In this document: positions 22,614 through 30,236 of the stretch, piece after piece
How positions within the stretch are numbered: the first letter of the stretch is position 1
Layout: every line of letters begins with the position of its first letter
Source of the DNA: Desmonostoc muscorum FACHB-395
GTDB taxonomy: Bacteria; Cyanobacteriota; Cyanobacteriia; Cyanobacteriales; Nostocaceae
Assembly (NCBI RefSeq): GCF_014698035.1
Contig: NZ_JACJSF010000084.1
Location: forward strand, 1 to 34,812
Reading direction: 5' to 3'
Length of the DNA stretch: 34,812 nucleotides
Notes under the pieces: model-generated
Told to the model about the DNA's origin: nothing
Seen by the model: only the letters and a program-made list of their open reading frames with translations
Database searches by the model: none
Translations under genes and position numbers: made by a program

Positions 22614-23769
22614 ATGTATTACATGAAATGCCAATTGTTATTAAAAACTTTATTTACACAGATAAAAGTAGGTCATTGGTGGATAGGTGCCTTATTGTGG
22701 ATGAGTTTAGCTACCCCAAGTGGAGCATCTGTAATACTGCGAATAGCAATCGAGAGAGGTGTTAATCAGGTAACAGTTGGCAGTTCTACAACTGCGTTGG
22801 TTAAAGATAGTACTGGTCATACTCTCGGACAATTACCAGCAATGAGTTCATTTTATGCCTCTTCAGTTCCAGGCGGTGTGGCTTTAGATAAATGGCAGTC
22901 TGGTTTATTTTGGATTGAACCCACAGGTAAGGGATTCGTTTACATTGGCGAACACTGGTATCGAGGCAGAACTCTTGTTGTCCCAACAGAGAAAGGACTA
23001 ACCGCCGTTAACTGGGTTGATGACCAAGAGTATCTCTACAGTGTTGTTGGTGGCGAAATGGATACCGAGTGGCCTGCTGAAGCTTTGAAAGCACAAGCAG
23101 TTGCCGCCCGGACTTTTGCTTTCTATGAGCGAGAAAAACAGCGCAATAATCCTGTTTACGATTTAGGTGATAGTCCAGATCACTGGCAAAATTATAAAGG
23201 AGTAATCAATGAAACTCCTAGTACTTATGCCGCCGTCGATGCAACTGATAAACAGGTACTAACTTATAAAGACAGTATTATTCTCTCAGTTTTTCATGAT
23301 TGTTCTGGAGGACATACTGAAAATGTTGAAGATGTTTGGGGAAGCCACGAGCCCTTACCTGCGTGCTGTTGAAGATTACGATCAAAATGTTAGCGAGTGC
23401 AAATGGGTAAAAACTTTCTCCCAAAAAGAAATTAGCGCCATTGTTTCTAGTGTCGGCAATGTTTTAGATATGATTGCACAAACCTACTCACCTTTTGGTA
23501 GTGTTAAAGCCTTAAAAATCGTTGGTGATAAAGCAACCATTGTACTGCGTGGCGAAAAAGTACGTACAGCCCTCAAAATTAAAAGTACCCACTTTATCCT
23601 TACCAAAGCAGCAAATGGTAGTTTTGTACTTCTTGGACTTGGCTTTGGTCATGCTTTAGGCATGAGTCAATGGGGCGCATACAATTTAGCTAAAAGAGGA
23701 GTAAACTATCTGCAAATTTTAGGGCATTATTATCAGGGTGTAGCTTTAAGTACAATTAACCCTAAATAA
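22614..23769 (+). pseudogene. SpoIID/LytB-domain protein disrupted by a frameshift
   Basis: Two overlapping frames join into one SpoIID-type protein of about 385 aa. The first (22614-23372) has a signal-like hydrophobic stretch (WWIGALLWMSLATPSGASVI), then VVGGEMDTEWPAEALKAQAV and the family SGGHTENVEDVWGS. The second, in the +1 frame, continues with PYLRAVEDYDQNVSECKW and ends with GFGHALGMSQWGAYNLAKRG. The break lies at the CCCTT run at 23352-23356, where one extra base is present; after it the first frame reads LPACC and stops. SpoIID enzymes remodel peptidoglycan (lytic transglycosylases in sporulators). Single-base insertion, sequencing error or +1 recoding at CCC-T are alternatives. The absence of other lesions suggests a recent loss or an assembly error. 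Confidence 0.85.
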
Positions 23770-24241
23770 AATTATTCACCGTTCGCGTAATCCAAATAGA
23801 AAATAATTAATTCCCGAAAATTACTTGAAAGTATTGCTATGTCTAGCTTTGATATTTGAAACCAGGGCATAAGTCTCTTGCATACCAACTTTCACAAAAC
23901 ATATTGCCAGGAATCTAGATTTGTTGAGAGCGATTGCAGTATTGATCGTCCAAGTCTCCAAAGTCTAGATATCCCAATGCTTAATGCGTTTCATTCATAT
24001 ATGACAAAGCTTTTAGCCATTTGCAATCATTTCATGGTGCCCAGAAACGAAATTACACAACATGGTTCCCATTTGATGGGGGGCGATCGCTTATAAATAG
24101 AGCTAATATGACTAATCTGACCTTTGGAAATGCTGTTTGTGTCCCAGGACGACTACTGGGACGACCAAACACTCTAGCGTTTTCATCGCTGTCTGGAACA
24201 TTGCAGTCTTTATTGCTTAAGGATTCTCCAAGTTACTAATT
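23770..24241. other. Gene-free 472-bp gap between SpoIID and ptxD
   Basis: Both flanking genes end here (convergent). The short frames inside have unconvincing composition and no ribosome binding site. I see one HIP1 site (about 24084), a small GTCCCAG/CTGGGAC hairpin (24141-24162) and a TCCAAGTT/AACTTGGA hairpin (24227-24251) that overlaps the ptxD stop and may end the ptx transcript, though it lacks a T run. Confidence 0.5.
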
Positions 24242-25234
24242 CTAACTTGGACAATTGATTGCTCCTTGAGGACAATCACCTTTTAAGGCTTGTAAAATAT
24301 TTTGAGATGCTTCTATAGCTATGTCATATCGTAAATCATCCACTGCCGATCCTAAATGGGGAGTAAAAAAGGTTTGGTCTTGTTTATGTAACAAAGATGG
24401 AGGAATTTTTGATGGGCGATCGCTACGGGCCCAATCTTCTAGTTCAAAGACATCAGCTGCATAACCTGCTAAATGTCCAGAGGCTAAAGCATCACTCACC
24501 GCTTGTTCATCAACTACTGAGCCGCGACAGGGATTGATTAAGAAACTCCCTGGTTTCATACGTGCTAAAGATGTTTCATTTATCAGATGAAACGTTTCTG
24601 GTTGTAGAGGAACCATCAGCACAACAAAATCACTGGTTGCCAATAGCGTATCTAGAGAAACCTGTGACAAGCGCCAAGCTGCTGCTTTTTCCTTGGGTAA
24701 AGGTATCGCATCGGTGTAAATTAAGTTCATTTCAAAACTGGAAAGCCGTTGAGCCAGAGCTTGCCCTAGACTGCCCATACCAACGATCCCCAGTGTCCGG
24801 TTTGCTAATCCCATACCGTATAGATGCGGTCGCCAACCTGCAAATGTGCCTTGACGAATCAAGCGATCGCCTGGCAACATCTGGCGGGCTAACCCGATAA
24901 TCAATCCAATGGTCAACTCAGCTGTTGGCACAGCTAATAAGCTAGGCACGATAGTGAACCAAATACCTTGACGAGTGCAAGCATCAACATCAAAGTTATC
25001 GTAACCCTTCAATGCTCCGGCAATAATCTTTAATTTTGGACAAGCTTTCAGAAACGCCTCATTGATTCGATCTGGCATAAAAACCATCAAAGCTTCAGCG
25101 TCCTGCGCCAACTTGAGAATTTCTTCACGCGGTAAAGTCTCTCTAGTTGGATTTGCAACGACTGAGCAATACTCACTTAAGTTTGTAATAATTTCCGGGT
25201 GAACCCAGTGGGTAATAACAACTTTGGGTTTCAT
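24242..25234 (-). CDS. ptxD: Phosphite (phosphonate) dehydrogenase PtxD
   Basis: ATG 25234 has AGGAGG six bases upstream and aligns with the start of known PtxD (M-x-P-K-x-V-I-T-H), so the upstream TTG is rejected. The 330-aa protein is a D-2-hydroxyacid dehydrogenase-type NAD enzyme that oxidises phosphite to phosphate. Catalytic and substrate positions match: K76 in GALKG, R237 in NPCRGSVVDE, E266 in DVFELEDWAR and H293 in TPHLG. The NAD-binding GMGSLG is at 152-157, with acidic D175 for NAD over NADP preference. Motifs such as FMPDRINEAFLKACP and VPTAELTIGL are PtxD-like rather than those of generic hydroxyacid dehydrogenases. It is the last gene of the ptxA-ptxB-ptxC-ptxD operon and acts in the cytoplasm on imported phosphite. 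Confidence 0.95.
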   Translation of the reverse strand: MKPKVVITHWVHPEIITNLSEYCSVVANPTRETLPREEILKLAQDAEALMVFMPDRINEAFLKACPKLKIIAGALKGYDNFDVDACTRQGIWFTIVPSLLAVPTAELTIGLIIGLARQMLPGDRLIRQGTFAGWRPHLYGMGLANRTLGIVGMGSLGQALAQRLSSFEMNLIYTDAIPLPKEKAAAWRLSQVSLDTLLATSDFVVLMVPLQPETFHLINETSLARMKPGSFLINPCRGSVVDEQAVSDALASGHLAGYAADVFELEDWARSDRPSKIPPSLLHKQDQTFFTPHLGSAVDDLRYDIAIEASQNILQALKGDCPQGAINCPS

Positions 25235-25343
25235 CAGCAACCTCCTAGTACCGCAAGGCGGAATTAAAATTTAAAAATTAAAAATGAATACAGCATAAGC
25301 CTTTTGTTGATTTGGAATGGGTGGTTTATTTAGCCGTGCTGTA

Positions 25344-26177
25344 CTAAACTAAACGTTTTCTAAGATAACTACTAAAACCATCAACCAGAATTACCATAAG
25401 CAAAATTACTAGCAACACTGCTGAAACTTCCCGATAATTGATCAGGCGAAGTGCGCCAATTAGCTCAAACCCTATACCACCAGCCCCTACTGCTCCCATA
25501 ACCGTTGAGGCACGAAAATTATATTCCCATCGATAAAGGGTCAGATCCATCATTTGTGGTAATACCTGCGGCAAAATTCCGTGATAGATCACTTGCACCT
25601 TGTTGGCTCCAGCAGCTCTTGCTGCTTCTAGCGGTGCTTCGTTGACCAGTTCGATATATTCTGCAAAGAATTTGCCGACCATGCCAATGGAGTGAAATCC
25701 CACCGCCAAGGTTCCGGGTAATGCCCCAAAGCCAACGGCTGCCACAAAGATAATGCCCATAATTAGCTCTGGTACAGAGCGCAAGCCGTTGAGAATCAGC
25801 CGTGAAACTTGAAATAACAAAGGATGGGGAGTTGTATTGCGAGCTGCTAATAAGGATAGAGGCATCGAGAAAACAATAGCGATCGCTGTGCCTGCAACAC
25901 TCATAGCTAGCGTATCAAATAAAGGTTTGACCCAGTTTCGGGCATCACTAAAATCTGGAGGCAGCATTTGATGCAGCAAGTTTAAGATACTAGGAATCCC
26001 ATCCGAAAGGCGTTTCTCGTCCCAAAGTCCAACCAGAAAGCAACATATAGCTATAGCCAAAAGTGCGATCGCCCAGGTTACTATCGTTCGATACCATTGC
26101 CGCCGTTGTTGTTTCAGTAGCCGATCAAAAGCTGGTTTAGGATTAGGAAGTGTCACGTCGCTTCGCTCCAAATTCAA
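25344..26177 (-). CDS. ptxC: Phosphite/phosphonate ABC transporter permease PtxC (PhnE family)
   Basis: The 277-aa frame begins at a TTG (26177). A GTG at 26156 with GGAG nine bases upstream is an attractive alternative. A repeat element abuts the 5' end and may have replaced the original leader. Predicted topology is a basic N-terminus, a first helix at about 31-50, then the inner-membrane permease domain from about 90 onward with five to six helices. The EAA loop at 180-204 (EAPLEAARAAGANKVQ) is the ATPase docking motif. The family is PhnE/PtxC. It sits between PtxB and PtxD on the minus strand, with gaps of 156 bp and 109 bp that both carry repeats or AT-rich sequence, so read-through rather than coupling links it to its neighbours. 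Confidence 0.9.
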   Translation of the reverse strand: MNLERSDVTLPNPKPAFDRLLKQQRRQWYRTIVTWAIALLAIAICCFLVGLWDEKRLSDGIPSILNLLHQMLPPDFSDARNWVKPLFDTLAMSVAGTAIAIVFSMPLSLLAARNTTPHPLLFQVSRLILNGLRSVPELIMGIIFVAAVGFGALPGTLAVGFHSIGMVGKFFAEYIELVNEAPLEAARAAGANKVQVIYHGILPQVLPQMMDLTLYRWEYNFRASTVMGAVGAGGIGFELIGALRLINYREVSAVLLVILLMVILVDGFSSYLRKRLV

Positions 26178-26186
26178 AATATCAGG

Positions 26187-26328
26187 AGGTCAGGAGTCAG
26201 AATTCAGAATTCAGAATACTCTACTCATAAAGGGATAGAGTTTTAATCAAGAAAACTATTTATAGCAAAGTACTAAGTAAAAACAGAATTCAGACTGAAT
26301 TCTGATTCCTGAGTTCTGAATTCTTCTT
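26187..26328. repeat. GAATTC/AGGAGTCAG interspersed repeat, copy D, inside the ptx operon
   Basis: AGGAGGTCAGGAGTCAGAAT at the left end and GAATTCTGATTCCTGAG at the right end are imperfect inverted ends. The centre is AT-rich and non-coding. It fills the ptxB-ptxC gap almost entirely, so the element has been inserted or expanded inside an operon without breaking a gene. Confidence 0.6.
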
Positions 26329-26333
26329 ATAAA

Positions 26334-27269
26334 TTACTTTTGCAACTTGGCGATATCAAGATTAAGTATTTTTGCTAAGTCTCTGATGCTATCATAATCT
26401 TTATCTTTCGCCACTCCAAAACCATCAGCTTTGAAGGGTTTAAGAACCTCTTTATCTTTCAATGCAAAAAAGGTTGCACGAATTTTTTCTTTTAGTAGCG
26501 GTGCTAAATCAGAACGCATTGTCCAGGGATATTCAGGATACTCTTTAGACTCTGCAATCACCTTAACTTTACTAGAATCAATTACTTTGCGTTCAATTAA
26601 GGATTCAAAAATGGGTTTACTCAAGCCACCAACTTGAGCATTACCATTTTGAACTGCCAATGCTACAGCATCATGTGAACCTGTGAACGCCTCTTGATAG
26701 TCTTTTCCGCCGGGTTGCAATCCGCTATTTGCCAGCATTGATTTAGGAATCAAATGACTGGAAGTAGACGCTTGGTCTCCAAAGGCTACCGTTTTACCCT
26801 TGACTTCTGCCAGTGACTTTACACCGCTAGCTGTGTTAGCAACGATTACAGACTGATAAGTAGTTTTACCGTTTTTCTTTAAAGCTGCAAATGGCTCAAT
26901 ATCACTTTTTGTTTTCGCCAAAACGTAAGACAGTGGCCCAAAATAAGCTAAATCAACACGCTTGTTACTTGCTGCCTCAATCATCGAGGAGTAATCAGTT
27001 GTAACGACAAGTTCAATATGTTTTTGTAGCTTTGTCTCAAGATACTTTTTAAATCCTTCATTATTTTTGATTACAGTGGAAGGGGATTCATCAGGTAATA
27101 AAGCCACTTTCAAGGTTTGAGGGTCAGCCGACTCTGATGCGACTGCTGGACTATTGCCAGAACCTGATTGCTTATTTGCAGATTGCTTGCTAGGACTTTG
27201 ACAACCGATTAAGGTAGCCATGATTAATGTCATTGAGATAAGCGATCGCTTGTTTAGTAAAACAGTCAT
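26334..27269 (-). CDS. ptxB: Phosphite/phosphonate-binding lipoprotein PtxB (PhnD family)
   Basis: The ATG at 27269 has AGGA upstream. The 311-aa product starts with a lipoprotein signal: hydrophobic LISMTLIMATLIGCQS with C23 as the lipid-modified cysteine. A polar linker rich in S, N, K and Q (24-50) follows, then a PhnD-type periplasmic-binding fold. Ligand-region motifs of the family are visible: DLAYFGPLSYVLA, QASTSSHLIPKS and GSHDAVALAV. Its neighbours PtxA, PtxC and PtxD identify phosphite as the likely ligand, though PhnD-family proteins can also bind phosphonates or hypophosphite, so specificity is inferred from ptxD. Confidence 0.9.
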   Translation of the reverse strand: MTVLLNKRSLISMTLIMATLIGCQSPSKQSANKQSGSGNSPAVASESADPQTLKVALLPDESPSTVIKNNEGFKKYLETKLQKHIELVVTTDYSSMIEAASNKRVDLAYFGPLSYVLAKTKSDIEPFAALKKNGKTTYQSVIVANTASGVKSLAEVKGKTVAFGDQASTSSHLIPKSMLANSGLQPGGKDYQEAFTGSHDAVALAVQNGNAQVGGLSKPIFESLIERKVIDSSKVKVIAESKEYPEYPWTMRSDLAPLLKEKIRATFFALKDKEVLKPFKADGFGVAKDKDYDSIRDLAKILNLDIAKLQK

Positions 27270-27316
27270 TGAGGTTATCCTAAATTAATATAAAAACAGT
27301 ACAGTAAATTTAGCCA

Positions 27317-28090
27317 TTAGGAATTAATAGTTTCCTGAAAGCCTTCATCATAAGGACTATTTTTGTCACTATAAAGTTGCTTTAATTCGTAGGCACTGAT
27401 ATCTGCTGGCTTACCATCTAAGACAACCCTTCCCTGAGATAATCCAATAATTCTATCCGCGTAAATTCTTGCGAGATCGATCTGGTGCAGACTGAGGATT
27501 GCGGAAATTCCATCTTCTTGACAAGTCTGGCGCAGAAATGAGAGGACTTTGTGAGCGCTAGTGGGATCGAGACTAGCAACAGGCTCATCGGCCAAAATCA
27601 ATTGTGGTTTTTGTGCTAAGGCGCGTGCGATACCAACCCGTTGCTGTTGACCTCCGCTAAGAGCATCCACTCGTGTTAAAGCTTTATGCAAAAGTCCAAC
27701 CCGATCTAAACATTCTAAAGCAATATACTGATCTGCTTTGGGCAAAGGAAAGAAACTTCGGAGTGTTGAATGGTAAGCTAAACGACCCACTAATACATTT
27801 CCAAGAGCCGTTTGCCGACTAATAAGTTGATGCTGCTGAAAAATCATTCCTGTGCACTTACGATGTTCATACAACACCTTACGGTTATGTAGATTTCCCA
27901 ATCCTTCAACTATCACAGTACCAGTTGTGGGGCGATTAAGATAGTTAAGACAACGCAGTAAAGTTGATTTACCAGAACCAGATGCTCCCAAAATAACAGT
28001 AAATTGCCCTTTTATAAAGCTCAGAGAAATAGGTTTAATCCCTATTACTCCGCCTTTATAAGTCATACTTAGATCATCAATTTGAATCAT
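27317..28090 (-). CDS. ptxA: Phosphite/phosphonate ABC transporter ATPase PtxA (PhnC family)
   Basis: The 257-aa protein starts at ATG 28090. ABC motifs are complete: Walker A GASGSGKS at 35-42, Q-loop at about 85, signature LSGGQQQR at 144-151, Walker B LILADEP at 164-170, then ASLDP. The switch histidine lies in LSLHQIDLARIYADR. Length and the sequence around KPISLSFIKGQFTVILG place it in the PhnC/PtxA branch. It energises the PtxC permease at the inner membrane. The 64-bp gap to the upstream methyltransferase has only AT-rich sequence and no terminator that I can see, so the two could share a promoter. Confidence 0.93.
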   Translation of the reverse strand: MIQIDDLSMTYKGGVIGIKPISLSFIKGQFTVILGASGSGKSTLLRCLNYLNRPTTGTVIVEGLGNLHNRKVLYEHRKCTGMIFQQHQLISRQTALGNVLVGRLAYHSTLRSFFPLPKADQYIALECLDRVGLLHKALTRVDALSGGQQQRVGIARALAQKPQLILADEPVASLDPTSAHKVLSFLRQTCQEDGISAILSLHQIDLARIYADRIIGLSQGRVVLDGKPADISAYELKQLYSDKNSPYDEGFQETINS

Positions 28091-28154
28091 ATTTACTAAT
28101 CATTTTAGGGACAAAATGCCAATTTTTATGGTAATTTTTTTATAAAAATTTTGT

Positions 28155-28781
28155 TTAAGTTTTGAGTTTTGCTGTAGCTATCATTAACCCCCACACAACA
28201 CCAAAGCGAATTTTGGTTGCACGACAGACCACAAAATTTTCATCTTGAAGAAAGCGGTGAAATTCATTTTGGGTATAACACTGCTTATGAGCCGGATCAA
28301 AAATCTTAAGTACTAAATCAAATATTCTACAAATTAAATAATCTTTACACCAATCTAAAATAACTACTTTACCATCAGGCTTCAAAACACGTCTCATCTC
28401 TTTTAATGCAGCAAGTGGCTCATCAAAGTAATGAAACGAATTAGCAGACACAATCACATCAAAACTATTGCTGTCAAATGGCAACCTTGATGCACTTGCC
28501 ATCTGAAATGAGACTTGAGGATAAGAACTACATTTGAGTTTAGCGATTGCCAGCATTTCCTCTGAAATATCTATACCGACAATTTGTTGCGATGAATACT
28601 CAGCTAGTAGTAAACGTTCAAACTCACCAGTACCACACGCAATATCAAGTACAGTATCTGTTGGTGATATTTCTACCCAAGTTTTAAGGAAAGACAGTGT
28701 GTTAACTATATAATTTCTCCAGCGTAGATCGTAAACGGCAGCTAATTGGTTGTACTGTTTGCGAACTGTGGTTTCAGTCAT
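28155..28781 (-). CDS. Class I SAM-dependent methyltransferase (Methyltransf_11/UbiE type)
   Basis: The 208-aa protein starts at ATG 28781. Motif I is VLDIACGTGEFERLL at about 44-58, the acidic ribose-binding residue falls in VGIDISEEML, then FDVIVSANSFHYFDEP and LKPDGKVVILDW complete the class I core. The C-terminus (VVCRATKIRFGVVWGLMIAT) is slightly hydrophobic. The substrate is unknown; the SANSFHYF sequence at motif post-II is typical of small-molecule or lipid/quinone methylases. It lies upstream of ptxA on the same strand, so it may be the first gene of that operon or an independent gene. Confidence 0.85.
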   Translation of the reverse strand: MTETTVRKQYNQLAAVYDLRWRNYIVNTLSFLKTWVEISPTDTVLDIACGTGEFERLLLAEYSSQQIVGIDISEEMLAIAKLKCSSYPQVSFQMASASRLPFDSNSFDVIVSANSFHYFDEPLAALKEMRRVLKPDGKVVILDWCKDYLICRIFDLVLKIFDPAHKQCYTQNEFHRFLQDENFVVCRATKIRFGVVWGLMIATAKLKT

Positions 28782-29260
28782 ACTGGTTTTTGTAATCAGG
28801 GTTTCAAATTGGCTGATCTTTTTAAGAATTGTATTGTAATATACATTGTATTGACTTAACAGAAGTAATTCCTATTAGGTAGGCAATCTCAATTTAATTG
28901 AAGCAAAATTCAGCAATCTTGACTTTACGCTTGCTTTGAGATGGTAACAATAATTAATGCCTTCAGAGGAAATGAATTAAGATGATTTTCCAGCAGAATC
29001 GCATAACGCTTCTCCATTTGCCAGTAGTGTGAAAAACACTGAGCGATCGCTAATTTAATTTGGGTACTGAATGCTGTGGAATGTTTAGCCAGCACTGAGT
29101 AAAAATACTAGTCTATAATCCCCAATCCCTCTTTCATGTGTTCTGGTATATACAGTTCATAATGGCTATTTACTTATCAAGTTGAGAGAATGTACATCAT
29201 TTTGGGATTAATAAATGTGAAACCTCTCTGAAGAGAACAGGCTCCAAAAGGATAAAAACC
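28782..29260. promoter_or_regulatory. Divergent intergenic region between the methyltransferase/ptx side and the PhnD-kinase operon
   Basis: This 479-bp region must hold promoters for both divergent units. Plus-strand candidates are TATAAT at 29114-29119 and TTGACT (28851) with TATTAG 16 bp later; none has a perfect partner element. A HIP1 site lies at 29043. I looked for tandem CTTAACCT-like Pho boxes of the cyanobacterial SphR type and found none convincing, so control by the linked kinases rather than by SphR is possible. Confidence 0.4.
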
Positions 29261-30223
29261 ATGCACCAGCAACTTTTTTGTAAAGTTGTAACCAATATTC
29301 TTGGTAGAAAGACTGCTTTTTTTACCTCAGTATTAGCGATCGCCATATTTGGCATGGCCTGTACTCCAACTCGTGAAAGTTCATCTGCAACTCAGCCAAA
29401 CACTTCCCAGTCGCCTGCTAGCACGACCACCGGAGAAGAACAAGCAACCATTACAATGGCGGTGATTCCCTGGCAGGTTTCAGCCGAACAAGAAAAGAAA
29501 CTCCAACCTTTGTCTGATTATTTGTCTAAGGCACTAAAACGACCCTTTAAATTTGAAATTACCAAAGATTACGAAACAGCAATTGATTTATTGGTTAAAA
29601 AAAAGGTAGACATTGCCTACCTTGCACCCACCAGTTACATCGAAGCTCATCGCCGCGATCCCAAGGTTGAGCCATTGGTTGCTCAGATTAATAAAGAAAC
29701 AAAGCGACCTTGGTACACAGCTGTAATTATTGCCAACAAGGCAAGTGGCATCAAAACCCTCAAGGATTTAAAGGGTAAGCGATTTGCTTTTGTCACCAAG
29801 TTATCGACATCTGGATATGTCGTACCAACAGTTCATTTTCAGGAAATAGGTATTAATCCTGAACGAGACTTTAGCTCGATAATCTTCGCTGGCAGCCATG
29901 ATAAAGCAAAACAAGCTTTAGTCAAGGGGGAAGTAGATGCGATCGCAGACGATCGTCGCTCTTATACCGATCAAGTCAATGAAGGGAAGATTGACCCCAA
30001 GAAATACACAATTATCTGGGAATCTGTCCCGCTTCCTAGCGTACCTCTTGTTGCATCTAGTAAAGTCTCCGTCGAGTTGAAAGATAACTTGAAAAAGGCA
30101 TTGATTGACGCTCCAGCAGGTCTTGTAGACCCTACAGGCGGTATTGGAGTTGGCTACACTTTGGTGCAAGACGGAGATTACGACATCGTTAGAGAGTTGC
30201 AAAAACGAGTTTCCAACAAATGA
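29261..30223 (+). CDS. PhnD-family lipoprotein, probable periplasmic sensor
   Basis: ATG 29261 has AGGA eight bases upstream. The 320-aa protein has a lipoprotein signal (VLAIAIFGMAC, with C34 as lipid cysteine) and a Ser/Thr/Gln-rich linker to about 58. A full PhnD/PtxB fold follows, with the motifs DIAYLAPTSYIEAHRRD, KLSTSGYVVPTVHF and FAGSHDKAKQALVKGEVDAI. Ligand-contact motifs (STSx-x-x-P and GSHD) are shared with the PtxB protein at 26334. No permease or ATPase is in its operon; 13 bp after its stop a hybrid histidine kinase starts. This argues for a sensing role, like the PhnD-superfamily arsenite binder AioX that feeds the AioS kinase. The ligand (phosphite, phosphonate or another oxyanion) is unknown. 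Confidence 0.9.
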   Translation: MHQQLFCKVVTNILGRKTAFFTSVLAIAIFGMACTPTRESSSATQPNTSQSPASTTTGEEQATITMAVIPWQVSAEQEKKLQPLSDYLSKALKRPFKFEITKDYETAIDLLVKKKVDIAYLAPTSYIEAHRRDPKVEPLVAQINKETKRPWYTAVIIANKASGIKTLKDLKGKRFAFVTKLSTSGYVVPTVHFQEIGINPERDFSSIIFAGSHDKAKQALVKGEVDAIADDRRSYTDQVNEGKIDPKKYTIIWESVPLPSVPLVASSKVSVELKDNLKKALIDAPAGLVDPTGGIGVGYTLVQDGDYDIVRELQKRVSNK

Positions 30224-30236
30224 GGCTAACCAAGAT

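Noticed and set aside
23878..24239. Two 72-codon frames between SpoIID and ptxD
   Set aside because: Unbiased composition, no start signals, and not similar to anything I recognise.
28782..29260. SphR-type Pho box upstream of the PhnD-like gene or the methyltransferase
   Set aside because: No pair of CTTAACCT-like octamers with 3-bp spacing found by eye; a PSSM scan would settle it.
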